A DNA stretch of 64,000 nucleotides, from positions 62,001 to 126,000 of the forward strand of contig NZ_JBGOSE010000002.1 of assembly GCF_041538045.1 (NCBI RefSeq), read 5' to 3'. Of this stretch, positions 18,640 to 26,453 are shown one piece after another. The position numbers were made by a program, and so were the translations under genes. The stretch's first letter is position 1; each line of letters starts with the position of its first letter. The DNA is from Aliiglaciecola sp041538045 (GTDB lineage Bacteria; Pseudomonadota; Gammaproteobacteria; Enterobacterales; Alteromonadaceae). Under the pieces are notes generated by a model, which searched no databases, was not told the origin of the DNA, and was given only the letters and a program-made list of their open reading frames with translations.

Positions 18640-18939
18640 ATGTCTGAAATTACACTTCACCTTTCAATTCACGAGTTATGCGAATACGAAGAAATTAGCC
18701 AAGACTCAATCTATGCGATGGTTGAATACGGCATAGTTGATCCTATTGATGGCAAATCTGTTTCCGATTGGATATTTGACTTGGACAGTGCCCACTGGAT
18801 AAAAAAAGCAGTTCGTCTTAATCAACAAATGCAAATTGATTGGTTAGCAACTGCAATGGTCATTGATTTATTGCGACAAAAAGAGCAACTAAAAAAAGAA
18901 AACGACCAGTTAAAAGCAAGATTAAATAGATTACTTTGA
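18640..18939 (+). CDS. cbpM: Chaperone modulator CbpM
   Basis: 99 residues: a winged-helix MerR-like N-terminal part (LSIHELCEYEEISQDSIYAM, VEYGIVDP) and a C-terminal coiled coil (KEQLKKENDQLKARLNRL), the CbpM layout. CbpM binds the J domain of CbpA and blocks its action on DnaK. It starts one base after the cbpA stop, so the pair is translated together, as in E. coli. An intrinsic terminator follows closely. Confidence 0.92.
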   Translation: MSEITLHLSIHELCEYEEISQDSIYAMVEYGIVDPIDGKSVSDWIFDLDSAHWIKKAVRLNQQMQIDWLATAMVIDLLRQKEQLKKENDQLKARLNRLL

Positions 18940-18957
18940 AATCTTATAACCACAAAT

Positions 18958-18996
18958 AAAAAGGTCAGCCATTGTCTACTACTGCTGACCTTTTTC
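18958..18996 (+). terminator. Terminator of cbpA-cbpM
   Basis: AAGGTCAGC (18961-18969) pairs with GCTGACCTT (18984-18992), followed by TTTTC. The A-run before the stem could allow weak function on the other strand. Confidence 0.8.
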
Positions 18997-19229
18997 TGTT
19001 TCACAGGATTTCGTTGCGCAAAGATAAAACATTTCACGTAGATTGCCAGGCCTTTTAACTATCTAAATAAACCTCAAAAAATTGAATTAGGATAAGGGTT
19101 TTTACCCACAAAGTGATATTCACTTAACCATTTAACTAATCTTTATTGGAATACTACGAAACCTCAGTGTATTAAATGCCTGTATAGGTTACGCGTAATT
19201 TTTTAGGTGCGAAATTTGAGGTGTTTTAT

Positions 19230-19286
19230 GGGGTCAGATACGTTGAAATTATCAATCTTGATGATAATTTCACGGGGTCTGACCCC
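19230..19286. repeat. REP-like imperfect palindrome with GGGGTCAGA/TCTGACCCC ends
   Basis: GGGGTCAGA (19230-19238) and TCTGACCCC (19278-19286) are inverted copies around inner arms GTTGAAATTATCA and TGATAATTTCAC. The right end is itself a palindrome (GGGGTCTGACCCC, 19274-19286). GGGGTCAGACCCC-type ends recall the REP elements mobilised by IS200-like RAYT transposases in gammaproteobacteria; no transposase lies in this window and I see one copy only. It starts 15 bp past the acnA stop codon and probably serves as its terminator or 3' stabiliser. Confidence 0.7.
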
Positions 19287-19301
19287 TTAGAGTTTTTTAG
19301 A

Positions 19302-22031
19302 TTAAAGTAGTTTTCTAATCACGAATTGCAGGATACCGCCGTGTCTGAAGTATTCAAATTCATTAGGAGTATCAATACGAATATCCGCATCAAAACTAAA
19401 TGGTTGTTCGTTCACTCGACGTACCTTTACTACAACACTTTTTTGTTCCGCGGATATAGCGTCAATACTAAAGGTTTCTGTGCCGTCTAATTTATAAGTT
19501 TCAGCACTTTGTCCAGCCTTAAACTGCAGGGGTAAAATCCCCATTCCAATTAAATTCGACCTATGGATTCTCTCATAACTTTGGGCAATCACCGCTTTAA
19601 TGCCTAACATTAATGGCCCTTTTGCTGCCCAATCTCTTGAACTGCCAGTCCCATATTCTTTGCCCGCAATGACAACTGTGGGTGTTTGTCGTTTTTTATA
19701 GATCTCAGATGCTTCAAAAACGGACATTTCGTCAGATTCCGGTTGAAGTCTGGTCCACCCACCTTCTGTTCCAGGCGCAAGTTGGTTCTTTAAGCGCACG
19801 TTTGCAAAAGTACCTCGCATCATAACTTCGTGATTTCCACGTCTTGAGCCGTAGGAGTTAAAACTGGTTTTATCCACGCCCTCTTGTTGCAAATATTTTG
19901 CTGCGGGTGTGTCTAACCCTATGGCTCCTGCTGGTGAAATGTGATCGGTTGTGACGCTATCACCTAATTTAAGTAGGCATTTGGCATCTTCAATTGCTTC
20001 AATTTTCGAAGGAGAAGCCGTCATTTCATCGAAAAATGGTGGCCTTTTTACGTAAGTAGAATCCGGCCAATCGTAGATATCTGAATTAACCGCTTCAAGT
20101 TCATCCCAGATTTTACCTCCATCGTAAATTGAGCCATATTTTTCACTAAACATGTTTTTATTTACAACTTTATCAACCATAGCATTTACTTCTTCATTGC
20201 TAGGCCAGATATCTCTTAGGTAGACAGGCTTACCGTCTTGACTGGTGCCTAAAGGCTGTGAGGTCAAATCAATATTCATATTGCCGGCTAAAGCATAAGC
20301 AACCACCAAAGGTGGTGAAGCAAGATAATTTGTTTTTACTTCCGGATGAATTCGCCCTTCAAAATTTCGGTTCCCAGAAAGTACGGAAGAAACGGTTAAA
20401 TCACCGGTTGTAATAGCTTCGGATATGGGATCTGGAAGGGGTCCTGAGTTACCGATACACGTTGTGCAGCCATACCCCACTAGATTAAATCCTAGTTGAT
20501 TAAGTTCGTCGCTAAGTTGGGCTTCATTTAAATATTCAGTCACAACCTGTGATCCAGGTGCAAAGCTGGTTTTTACCCATGGATGCACTTTTAAGCCTAG
20601 TCTGTTGGCATTTTTGGCTAATAATCCTGCAGCAACGAGAACCGATGGATTCGATGTGTTAGTACAACTGGTGATTGCGGCAATGACAACTGCCCCATCT
20701 TCAACATTAAATGTTTCGCCGTTGTACTGGCATTCCACTTTCTTGCTGATGGGTTCTTGTCCTTGCCCTCCTTCATTTTCATAACGACCTTCAATGGTAT
20801 CTTTAGGTGCAACGTTTAGATCCGATTGATCTGAAACCCACTTTTTAAAACTGCTAGCTGCATCTTCTAAAGCGATTCGATCTTGAGGCCTTTTAGGACC
20901 GGCAATTGAAGGAACAATAGTCGACAAATCCAAATGTAATTTGGCGTGGTACTGGGCTTCACTCAAACTTTCTGAGCCCCACATATTTTGCGCTTTGTTA
21001 TATTGCGTAATGTATTCTATTTGCTCATCGCTACGGCCGGTTAAGCGCAAATAAGTGATGGTTTGTTCATCGATGGGAAATAATCCACATGTAGCCCCAT
21101 ATTCTGGTGACATATTGGCAATGGTTGCTCTATCTGCTACGGATAAATGTTGTATGCCTTCGCCAATAAATTCGACGAATTTACCTACTACGCCGAATTC
21201 ACGTAATTGTTGTGTAACCGCTAATACCATATCTGTTGCTGTCACCCCTGGTGCGAGTTTACCAGTGAGTTCCATTGCAACTACTTCAGGGATTAACATT
21301 GTTACTGGCTGTCCTAACATGGCGGCTTCGGCTTCAATGCCGCCTACACCCCATCCCATTACACCTAGTCCATTGATCATAGTGGTATGTGAATCTGTAC
21401 CCACCAATGTATCTGGGTAAAGTACCTTACTATTGTCTTTTGCATTTTCGTTATCGTCAGCGAAAGTAACTCGTGCCAAATACTCCAAATTTACTTGATG
21501 AACAATACCTTTTCCTGGTGGCACAACTTTAAAGTTGTTAAACGCTTTTTGTCCCCACTTTAAAAATTGATAGCGCTCTTTATTTCGTTTCACTTCAATG
21601 GCAGTGTTGTGTTGAAAGGCATCTTTGTTACCAAACTCATCGACCATAATTGAGTGATCAATAACCAAATCAACGGGCTTTAACGGATTGATCTTAGTGG
21701 GATCACCACCTAAATCATTCATAGCATCACGCATTGCAGCTAAATCGACAACTGCTGGTACGCCAGTGAAATCTTGTAAGATAACCCGTGAAGGTACAAA
21801 AGCAATCTCGGTACTTGAAGCTGCAGTGTTATCCCATTTGCTTAAAGCATCTATGTCTTCATTTTCTACAAAATCGTTGTGACTGTGACGAAGTAGGTTT
21901 TCAAGTAGCAGCTTAGCGGTTAAGGGCAAGCGTTGAAGGGTCTGCGGTGATGCAGCCTTGTTAATATCGTAGAACAGGTATTCCTTATCACCGATAGAGA
22001 GGTTAGATTGATACTTTGCAGATAAATCCAT
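19302..22031 (-). CDS. acnA: Aconitate hydratase A
   Basis: 909 residues, the length of the AcnA/IRP1 class. The three cysteines that bind the [4Fe-4S] cluster are Cys456 (SCTNTSNP), Cys522 and Cys525 (GCTTCIGNSGPL). Substrate motifs VGTDSHTTMINGLG and the C-terminal swivel domain (YGTGSSRDWAAKGP) are intact. It interconverts citrate and isocitrate in the TCA cycle. Related AcnD (2-methylcitrate dehydratase) is shorter and sits with prp genes, which are absent here. The gene stands alone, ending at the REP-like palindrome. Confidence 0.95.
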   Translation of the reverse strand: MDLSAKYQSNLSIGDKEYLFYDINKAASPQTLQRLPLTAKLLLENLLRHSHNDFVENEDIDALSKWDNTAASSTEIAFVPSRVILQDFTGVPAVVDLAAMRDAMNDLGGDPTKINPLKPVDLVIDHSIMVDEFGNKDAFQHNTAIEVKRNKERYQFLKWGQKAFNNFKVVPPGKGIVHQVNLEYLARVTFADDNENAKDNSKVLYPDTLVGTDSHTTMINGLGVMGWGVGGIEAEAAMLGQPVTMLIPEVVAMELTGKLAPGVTATDMVLAVTQQLREFGVVGKFVEFIGEGIQHLSVADRATIANMSPEYGATCGLFPIDEQTITYLRLTGRSDEQIEYITQYNKAQNMWGSESLSEAQYHAKLHLDLSTIVPSIAGPKRPQDRIALEDAASSFKKWVSDQSDLNVAPKDTIEGRYENEGGQGQEPISKKVECQYNGETFNVEDGAVVIAAITSCTNTSNPSVLVAAGLLAKNANRLGLKVHPWVKTSFAPGSQVVTEYLNEAQLSDELNQLGFNLVGYGCTTCIGNSGPLPDPISEAITTGDLTVSSVLSGNRNFEGRIHPEVKTNYLASPPLVVAYALAGNMNIDLTSQPLGTSQDGKPVYLRDIWPSNEEVNAMVDKVVNKNMFSEKYGSIYDGGKIWDELEAVNSDIYDWPDSTYVKRPPFFDEMTASPSKIEAIEDAKCLLKLGDSVTTDHISPAGAIGLDTPAAKYLQQEGVDKTSFNSYGSRRGNHEVMMRGTFANVRLKNQLAPGTEGGWTRLQPESDEMSVFEASEIYKKRQTPTVVIAGKEYGTGSSRDWAAKGPLMLGIKAVIAQSYERIHRSNLIGMGILPLQFKAGQSAETYKLDGTETFSIDAISAEQKSVVVKVRRVNEQPFSFDADIRIDTPNEFEYFRHGGILQFVIRKLL

Positions 22032-22328
22032 AATGCTTCCTTTTTGTATGCAATTAAAACGGGACGCGAGAGGACAAAAATAAACCTAATTAAAGTTCGA
22101 TGTAATCCTCGTATATTGGTTCCATAAATTTGATAATGATTAGTTACCTCTAGCATGAAAAGTTATGAACTCTCATGATAAGGATTCTGTTACCAAGTTT
22201 AACGTTAGTATTGCAATTTGTTAGCCAATTAAGCGCTGGCAATGGATTCGGGGGAAGGATTGATAAACAGAGGAATTTTATATATAAATTATTCACTAAT
22301 TGTAAAAATTACATTGATGTGTAGCTCA

Positions 22329-23078
22329 TCATTTATTTGAATAGTAGTCTTCTCTGATTTTTCTGAAGTCGCCATTTTGTTTTCCGGTTATAATTATTCG
22401 TTCAATCTCTGCTTGTCTCGAGGTGAATTTAGACAATTTACTCAGGCCAAAAAAGTAATTACGTCGAGCTTCTGGCTGATAAAGGGCGGGAACTATAGTT
22501 ATCTCACTTTCTAGGGTTTCCAACAACTTATGTGTACTCGCGGCAAAATGTACAAAACCGTCTACCCTACCTTTTTCTAACAATCCAATTTTCTGCTTTA
22601 AAGTGGATACGCTAACCGTCTTAGGTCGATCATTTAAGCTCAGTTCAGGGAAGTAACTTCCTCTTATTGTCACGGCAAAGGTAGATGTTTTGAAGATATC
22701 GACAGAGGTCATTTTATATTGGTCTTGTAGCTTTACAAATACAGTATTTTTGATAGATTCATAGCTTGGTTGAAGAATAATAAAAGATTCATCTGGTGAT
22801 GCGTAATGGTGGACACCTGCAATTAGATCTAAATGTCCATTTTTAAGCTCAATCAAACGGCGAGCAAATGGTAAAGGGGTAATTTTTAAATCCACATCTA
22901 GTTTATTGGCCATGTACTTTAGATACTGAGCGTGCAATCCGTCTGGAAATTCAGGGGATACAGAAGAATGTAAAACCTCTTTTGAGAAAACTATTCCAGT
23001 TGAGGAAAGGAACATTAATAATATAATGCATAAAAATTTGAAACCTTTAATACTCAAAACCCCTACTACCTTTACCAC
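22329..23078 (-). CDS. Orphan periplasmic solute-binding protein (SBP family 3-like)
   Basis: 249 residues with an N-terminal signal peptide (LCIILLMFLSSTGIVFS, cleavage before KEV) and a mature part resembling amino-acid ABC transporter binding proteins: SPEFPDGLHAQYLKYMANKL, LPFARRLIELKNGHLDLIAG, and a second lobe with GRVDGFVHFA. No permease or ATPase gene is nearby, so it may be a stand-alone sensor or binding protein. The start is uncertain: a GTG at 23078, or a TTG at 23057 that would give a more typical 25-residue signal peptide (MSIKGFKF...). Confidence 0.75.
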   Translation of the reverse strand: MVKVVGVLSIKGFKFLCIILLMFLSSTGIVFSKEVLHSSVSPEFPDGLHAQYLKYMANKLDVDLKITPLPFARRLIELKNGHLDLIAGVHHYASPDESFIILQPSYESIKNTVFVKLQDQYKMTSVDIFKTSTFAVTIRGSYFPELSLNDRPKTVSVSTLKQKIGLLEKGRVDGFVHFAASTHKLLETLESEITIVPALYQPEARRNYFFGLSKLSKFTSRQAEIERIIITGKQNGDFRKIREDYYSNK

Positions 23079-23156
23079 TTGTTATAATCTGTATTTTTAT
23101 AGACTAATTAATCTATCACCTTAAAATCGTTTATTGCATAAAAATGCGAATTGTAA

Positions 23157-23411
23157 CTAGCGGTTATGATCTTTAAGCCATTCATTTAGTAATTTAATTT
23201 GGCCACATTTATAAGCCGCGTACGTAATTCTTAATGCGTTCGATAAAACTTCATTATCGGTCCAGTTTGTTTTTTCTCGTATCTCATCGTAACAATTCAT
23301 GGCATCTTTTGTGACATAACCACGAACTTGTTTGTGCCCTAATTCTTTTTGACGCTGCCGATAGCGTTTCTGCTTTTCGGCGTTGGCTGCTTTTTTGAGA
23401 TTTTTTTGCAT
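23157..23411 (-). CDS. Small ribbon-helix-helix-like protein, function unknown
   Basis: 84 residues. A basic leader (KKAANAEKQKRYRQRQKELG) precedes KQVRGYVTKDAMNCYDEI, which reads like the beta-strand and first helix of a ribbon-helix-helix DNA-binding domain; the second helix would be NEVLSNALRITYAAY. I do not recognise an exact family. It is divergent from fabA, with 136 bp between them. It could be a local transcription factor, but no partner toxin gene is present, so a toxin-antitoxin role is not supported. Confidence 0.65.
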   Translation of the reverse strand: MQKNLKKAANAEKQKRYRQRQKELGHKQVRGYVTKDAMNCYDEIREKTNWTDNEVLSNALRITYAAYKCGQIKLLNEWLKDHNR

Positions 23412-23489
23412 TTAATCAATTTTCAGTTAAGTTTAAACGTATAATGACTATAAAATACCAGTTTGTTAAGAAAGTTTCACTGTTCAGAG

Positions 23490-23518
23490 TTGTTTAGCTT
23501 ACAAGTGTTAGCTAAATT
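23490..23518 (+). promoter_or_regulatory. fabA promoter with overlapping FabR-type operator
   Basis: A palindrome at 23494-23515 contains AGCTTACAAGTGTTAGCT, close to the FabR operator pattern AGCgTACA-N2-TGTacGCT known for fabA and fabB of gammaproteobacteria. It lies within a plausible sigma-70 promoter: TTGTTT (23490-23495), 17 bp, TAAATT (23513-23518). FabR represses unsaturated fatty acid genes when unsaturated acyl chains are abundant. Confidence 0.6.
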
Positions 23519-23547
23519 AGGGCCTTTATAAACTAGAAGAATCCTAA

Positions 23548-24066
23548 ATGAGTAATTTTAAATCAAGTTTTAGTCGAGAAGATCTATTAGCGTGTAGTCA
23601 AGGGGAGCTTTTTGGACCAGGAAACAGTCAGTTACCTGCTCCGAATATGCTGATGATGGACCGTATTGTTACCATAAGCGAAACTGGCGGAAAGTATGAC
23701 AAAGGTTATATTTTGGCTGAATTAGATATTTCTCCTGATCTTTGGTTTTTCGACTGTCACTTTCCTGGTGATCCCGTTATGCCTGGTTGTTTGGGCCTTG
23801 ATGCCATGTGGCAATTAGTTGGGTTTTTCTTGGGATGGTGCGGTGGTCCTGGCAAAGGTCGTGCGTTAGGTGTGGGTGAAGTGAAATTTACTGGCCAAAT
23901 ACTACCTACTGCCAAAAAAGTCACATACAAAATCCATATGAAACGAGTAATTAAGCGTAAGTTGTTTATGGGAATGGCTGACGGTGTAGTAGAAGTTGAT
24001 GGTAGAGAAATTTATGCTGCCGATAACCTTAAAGTTGGTTTGTTCCAAGACACGAGCAGTTTCTAA
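23548..24066 (+). CDS. fabA: Beta-hydroxyacyl-ACP dehydratase/isomerase FabA
   Basis: 172 residues, same length as E. coli FabA. The hot-dog fold active site is intact: His71 in CHFPGDPVMPGCLGLDAMWQ and Asp85 in the same segment. FabA dehydrates 3-hydroxydecanoyl-ACP and isomerises trans-2- to cis-3-decenoyl-ACP, the branch point for unsaturated fatty acids in the cytoplasm. The upstream FabR-type operator fits this role. A hairpin (GGGATAGTT/AACTATCCC, 24076-24106) ends in a run of nine C residues just after the stop codon, before the convergent rmf gene. Confidence 0.97.
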   Translation: MSNFKSSFSREDLLACSQGELFGPGNSQLPAPNMLMMDRIVTISETGGKYDKGYILAELDISPDLWFFDCHFPGDPVMPGCLGLDAMWQLVGFFLGWCGGPGKGRALGVGEVKFTGQILPTAKKVTYKIHMKRVIKRKLFMGMADGVVEVDGREIYAADNLKVGLFQDTSSF

Positions 24067-24075
24067 GTGTTTTAA

Positions 24076-24106
24076 GGGATAGTTGCTTCATCTAATAACT
24101 ATCCCC
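24076..24106 (+). terminator. Stem-loop after fabA
   Basis: GGGATAGTT (24076-24084) pairs with AACTATCCC (24098-24106). A C-run instead of a T-run follows, so it may stabilise the 3' end more than terminate; the next stem at 24121-24136 could finish the job. Confidence 0.4.
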
Positions 24107-24116
24107 CCCCCAATTA

Positions 24117-24138
24117 CAAAAGCCCCTTTCGGGGCTCA
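24117..24138 (-). terminator. Terminator of rmf
   Basis: On the minus strand AGCCCC-GAAA-GGGGCT is followed by TTTGTAA, directly downstream of the rmf stop codon. The GAAA tetraloop and GC-only core make it a strong stem. Confidence 0.75.
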
Positions 24139-24141
24139 TTA

Positions 24142-24318
24142 TTAACGGCTATTTAAACCTATGTTGCGGTCTTCGATAGCTTCTCGCCATCCTCCTAACC
24201 ACTCAGAACGTGATTCCGTTGTTTGAAATGGACAGATTTCTTTAGAACGTCCGGAAATACCTGCTTGATAGCCTTTTGAATGAGCTCGGGAAAGTTTATC
24301 GCGTTTTTGTCTTTTCAT
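24142..24318 (-). CDS. rmf: Ribosome modulation factor
   Basis: A 58-residue basic protein beginning MKRQKRDKLSRAHSKGYQAG with GRSKEICPFQ and SEWLGGWREAIEDR, all hallmarks of RMF. RMF converts 70S ribosomes to inactive 100S dimers in stationary phase. The ATG follows AGAGGT. It is convergent with fabA, whose neighbourhood to rmf is conserved in E. coli and many relatives. A terminator follows its stop at once. Confidence 0.95.
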   Translation of the reverse strand: MKRQKRDKLSRAHSKGYQAGISGRSKEICPFQTTESRSEWLGGWREAIEDRNIGLNSR

Positions 24319-24629
24319 TGAGTGACCTCTTATTGAAAAAAATACTTGTGATTATCAGAACCACATAAGTGAGACTATCTTAACCACGAAAGGGTTCAAT
24401 ATGTTATTGCATAAAAATTTACCAGTTTTCAATAAATATATGATTAGTTTAGGTTTTTACCTTTACATCAATTTTGAATATAGGCAGTAATTTTAATTTC
24501 TATTTGATATTACAATTTTGTGACGTCACTGGATGCGGGGCTTAGCTAGAGTTTTAACAAAAAATAAAAAAAAGCCCCGACATAAGAGTCGAGGCTTTAA
24601 AAATACTTGAGAACAGTTTTAGGGGGCGT
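24319..24629. other. 311-bp gap upstream of rmf
   Basis: It contains the rmf promoter region, the DUF3466 gene terminator at 24565-24599 and a perfect palindrome GTGACGTCAC at 24520-24529 of unknown meaning. No coding frame is seen. Confidence 0.6.
24565..24599 (-). terminator. Terminator of the DUF3466 gene
   Basis: On the minus strand AAAGCCTCGAC and GTCGGGGCTTT form a stem with one mismatch and a TCTTAT loop, followed by a long T-rich run. Confidence 0.8.
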
Positions 24630-26384
24630 TTATGACTTTAATTTTTGTCTGAATCGGCCATAAAATCCGAATAAGGCTAAACCAAGCAAATAGTAGATAC
24701 TCCCACCTTTTCTCTCTACAACCTCATTGGATAAGCGGCAGTCATCGATACTACCACCAGGAATAGGCACTAACTTAACCGCCACTGACATATTTTCAAA
24801 AATAGTATTGCCACGGTCATCTAAGGCTAATTCACCGTTTATTGCGGTACGTTCACGATATACGACTGCAGTAGCTGTGATTTCATCATTATCGTTAATA
24901 TCTACACCTTGCACTATGGTGTAAGGCGTATCACAACTCAATAGATCATTTATGTTAGCAAATTCATCGGTATTAATATTGTAAAGAAAAGCTTCACTTC
25001 TGCGAGTCCCGATCAAATCAGTATCAACCTGCCCTTCTCCAACCACTAAGCCATTGTTATTAATTCCTCTGGCAACACTTGATGAGCTTTCAAAAAAATC
25101 ATCTGGAAAATCTAGTACGTCACCGCGATAGTCATAAACGAAGAATTTATTTCGTGAACTTCCGTTAATAATTATATTCGCATAACCTACCACCATGTCA
25201 TTGTCATTGATGTCCAATGCGGTACTTTCAATGTATTCCTCATCACTAACAAAGCCTACGACTTCATCACCATCGAATACAGCCGCTTTATTTACTACAA
25301 TACTCTGTGAGTCTTGAAAATAGTCATTAGAAATACCTACAGCGATACCATTATTATTGATAGCATTAGCTTGGCTACCATAAAACGTTTCATCACCTGG
25401 TGCAGGTTCAATCAAAGTCCCAAGCTCTCTGCTGTTAAGAAGTTCACCGCTAGCATTAAACTCCCATATAATTGCTCTACGCTTAAAGGTTTGATCAATG
25501 GGATAGCGATTTCCAACTGCATTAGCGAGTCTACCGCGAATATTATTCTGATATTGCTCTCTGAGTTGTCTTAGACAATACTCTTGAGGAATGTCCCCTC
25601 TTTCATTTTTGTCGTCACATATATCTACCACATCGTCGAAACCATCGACATAATCAACTGAACCGTAACCCGCTACTTCAAAACTATCGTTGATATCATT
25701 AGCAACACTAATACCACCTAACAAATCTTCAATTGGCGGTACTTCAATTGTTATACCGTTAATATCCATAAATCCGCGAACTAGAAAATCTTGAACATGA
25801 TACCGAAGACTTACGCCGTTTTCGTTACGATAGTTAATTTTATAAAACGGGGCTTCAGCAAATCCTACGGTAGCAGAAAAGTTATTAATGCCTGTCGTCA
25901 GTGTATCTGCACTTTTGGTATACCCTTGTAGATCTTGTTCAATAACATCAAATCCAAACTTTTCTTCTACTTCGGTATTTTCTAATACGTAACTTTGTAC
26001 CCGGGCAATTTGCTGTAAAAAGGGGTTTGTAGAGTCATTACTTTGCGGATAAAAAGTACTGGGAGTGGTTGCATCAGAGGTGATGAAACTATAAAGAAGT
26101 AACAAGTCATCATCGTTGATATTTCCCACTGAAGCACCATCGGCATCGGTAAGTACATTGATTAACGTTTCGTTTTCAAAGTCAATTAAATCTACATCTA
26201 TAGGTGGATTGAAGGGATCCGAAATGGAAGCTGCAACATCTCCTTTATCATTAATGGCTCTAGCATAGCTGTTGACGCCTTTATCTCTTAAAGGTAATTC
26301 TACAACTTCATATTTTGCTGCTTGCGCTGAACAAACGGTTAGCGCACAAAGGGTTAGCCCAGAGGCCAGCCGATTTATTTTCAT
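24630..26384 (-). CDS. DUF3466 secreted protein with GlyGly-CTERM-like tail
   Basis: 584 residues. A signal peptide (MKINRLASGLTLCALTVCSAQAA) is followed by an acidic, Asn/Asp-rich part that repeats the motif G-x-x-x-x-x-x-AxAINDKGDVAA or ININDNDMVVGYAN (xxINNNGxVVG), typical of HAF/DUF3466 beta-propeller-like repeats. The C-terminus is KGGSIYYLLGLALFGFYGRF plus RQKLKS: a GG motif, one transmembrane helix and a basic end, the tripartite signal of GlyGly-CTERM proteins handled by rhombosortase after type II secretion. It is likely anchored at or released from the cell surface. Function unknown. The gene stands alone. Confidence 0.8.
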   Translation of the reverse strand: MKINRLASGLTLCALTVCSAQAAKYEVVELPLRDKGVNSYARAINDKGDVAASISDPFNPPIDVDLIDFENETLINVLTDADGASVGNINDDDLLLLYSFITSDATTPSTFYPQSNDSTNPFLQQIARVQSYVLENTEVEEKFGFDVIEQDLQGYTKSADTLTTGINNFSATVGFAEAPFYKINYRNENGVSLRYHVQDFLVRGFMDINGITIEVPPIEDLLGGISVANDINDSFEVAGYGSVDYVDGFDDVVDICDDKNERGDIPQEYCLRQLREQYQNNIRGRLANAVGNRYPIDQTFKRRAIIWEFNASGELLNSRELGTLIEPAPGDETFYGSQANAINNNGIAVGISNDYFQDSQSIVVNKAAVFDGDEVVGFVSDEEYIESTALDINDNDMVVGYANIIINGSSRNKFFVYDYRGDVLDFPDDFFESSSSVARGINNNGLVVGEGQVDTDLIGTRRSEAFLYNINTDEFANINDLLSCDTPYTIVQGVDINDNDEITATAVVYRERTAINGELALDDRGNTIFENMSVAVKLVPIPGGSIDDCRLSNEVVERKGGSIYYLLGLALFGFYGRFRQKLKS

Positions 26385-26453
26385 TACATATCCTGTAAAT
26401 TACTGCTTAATTAGCTAATTTCGGTATTTAGATATTGTAAAACCATTAGGTTC

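Larger units (their letters stand above)
18940..19301. other. 362-bp gap between convergent cbpM and acnA
   Basis: It holds the cbpM terminator and the REP-like palindrome at 19230-19286. The rest (19000-19229) is AT-rich with no coding frame and no site I recognise. Confidence 0.7.

Noticed and set aside
22132..22140. Fur-like half site GATAATGAT about 100 bp upstream of acnA
   Set aside because: Only one half matches; the rest of the 19-bp site does not.
22329..23411. Solute-binding protein plus small DNA-binding protein as a transport or toxin-antitoxin unit
   Set aside because: No permease, ATPase or toxin gene is adjacent and the two genes are not clearly in one operon.
24520..24529. 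Palindrome GTGACGTCAC upstream of rmf, considered as a CRP site
   Set aside because: The half-site spacing is wrong for CRP (needs TGTGA-N6-TCACA) and it is about 200 bp from rmf.
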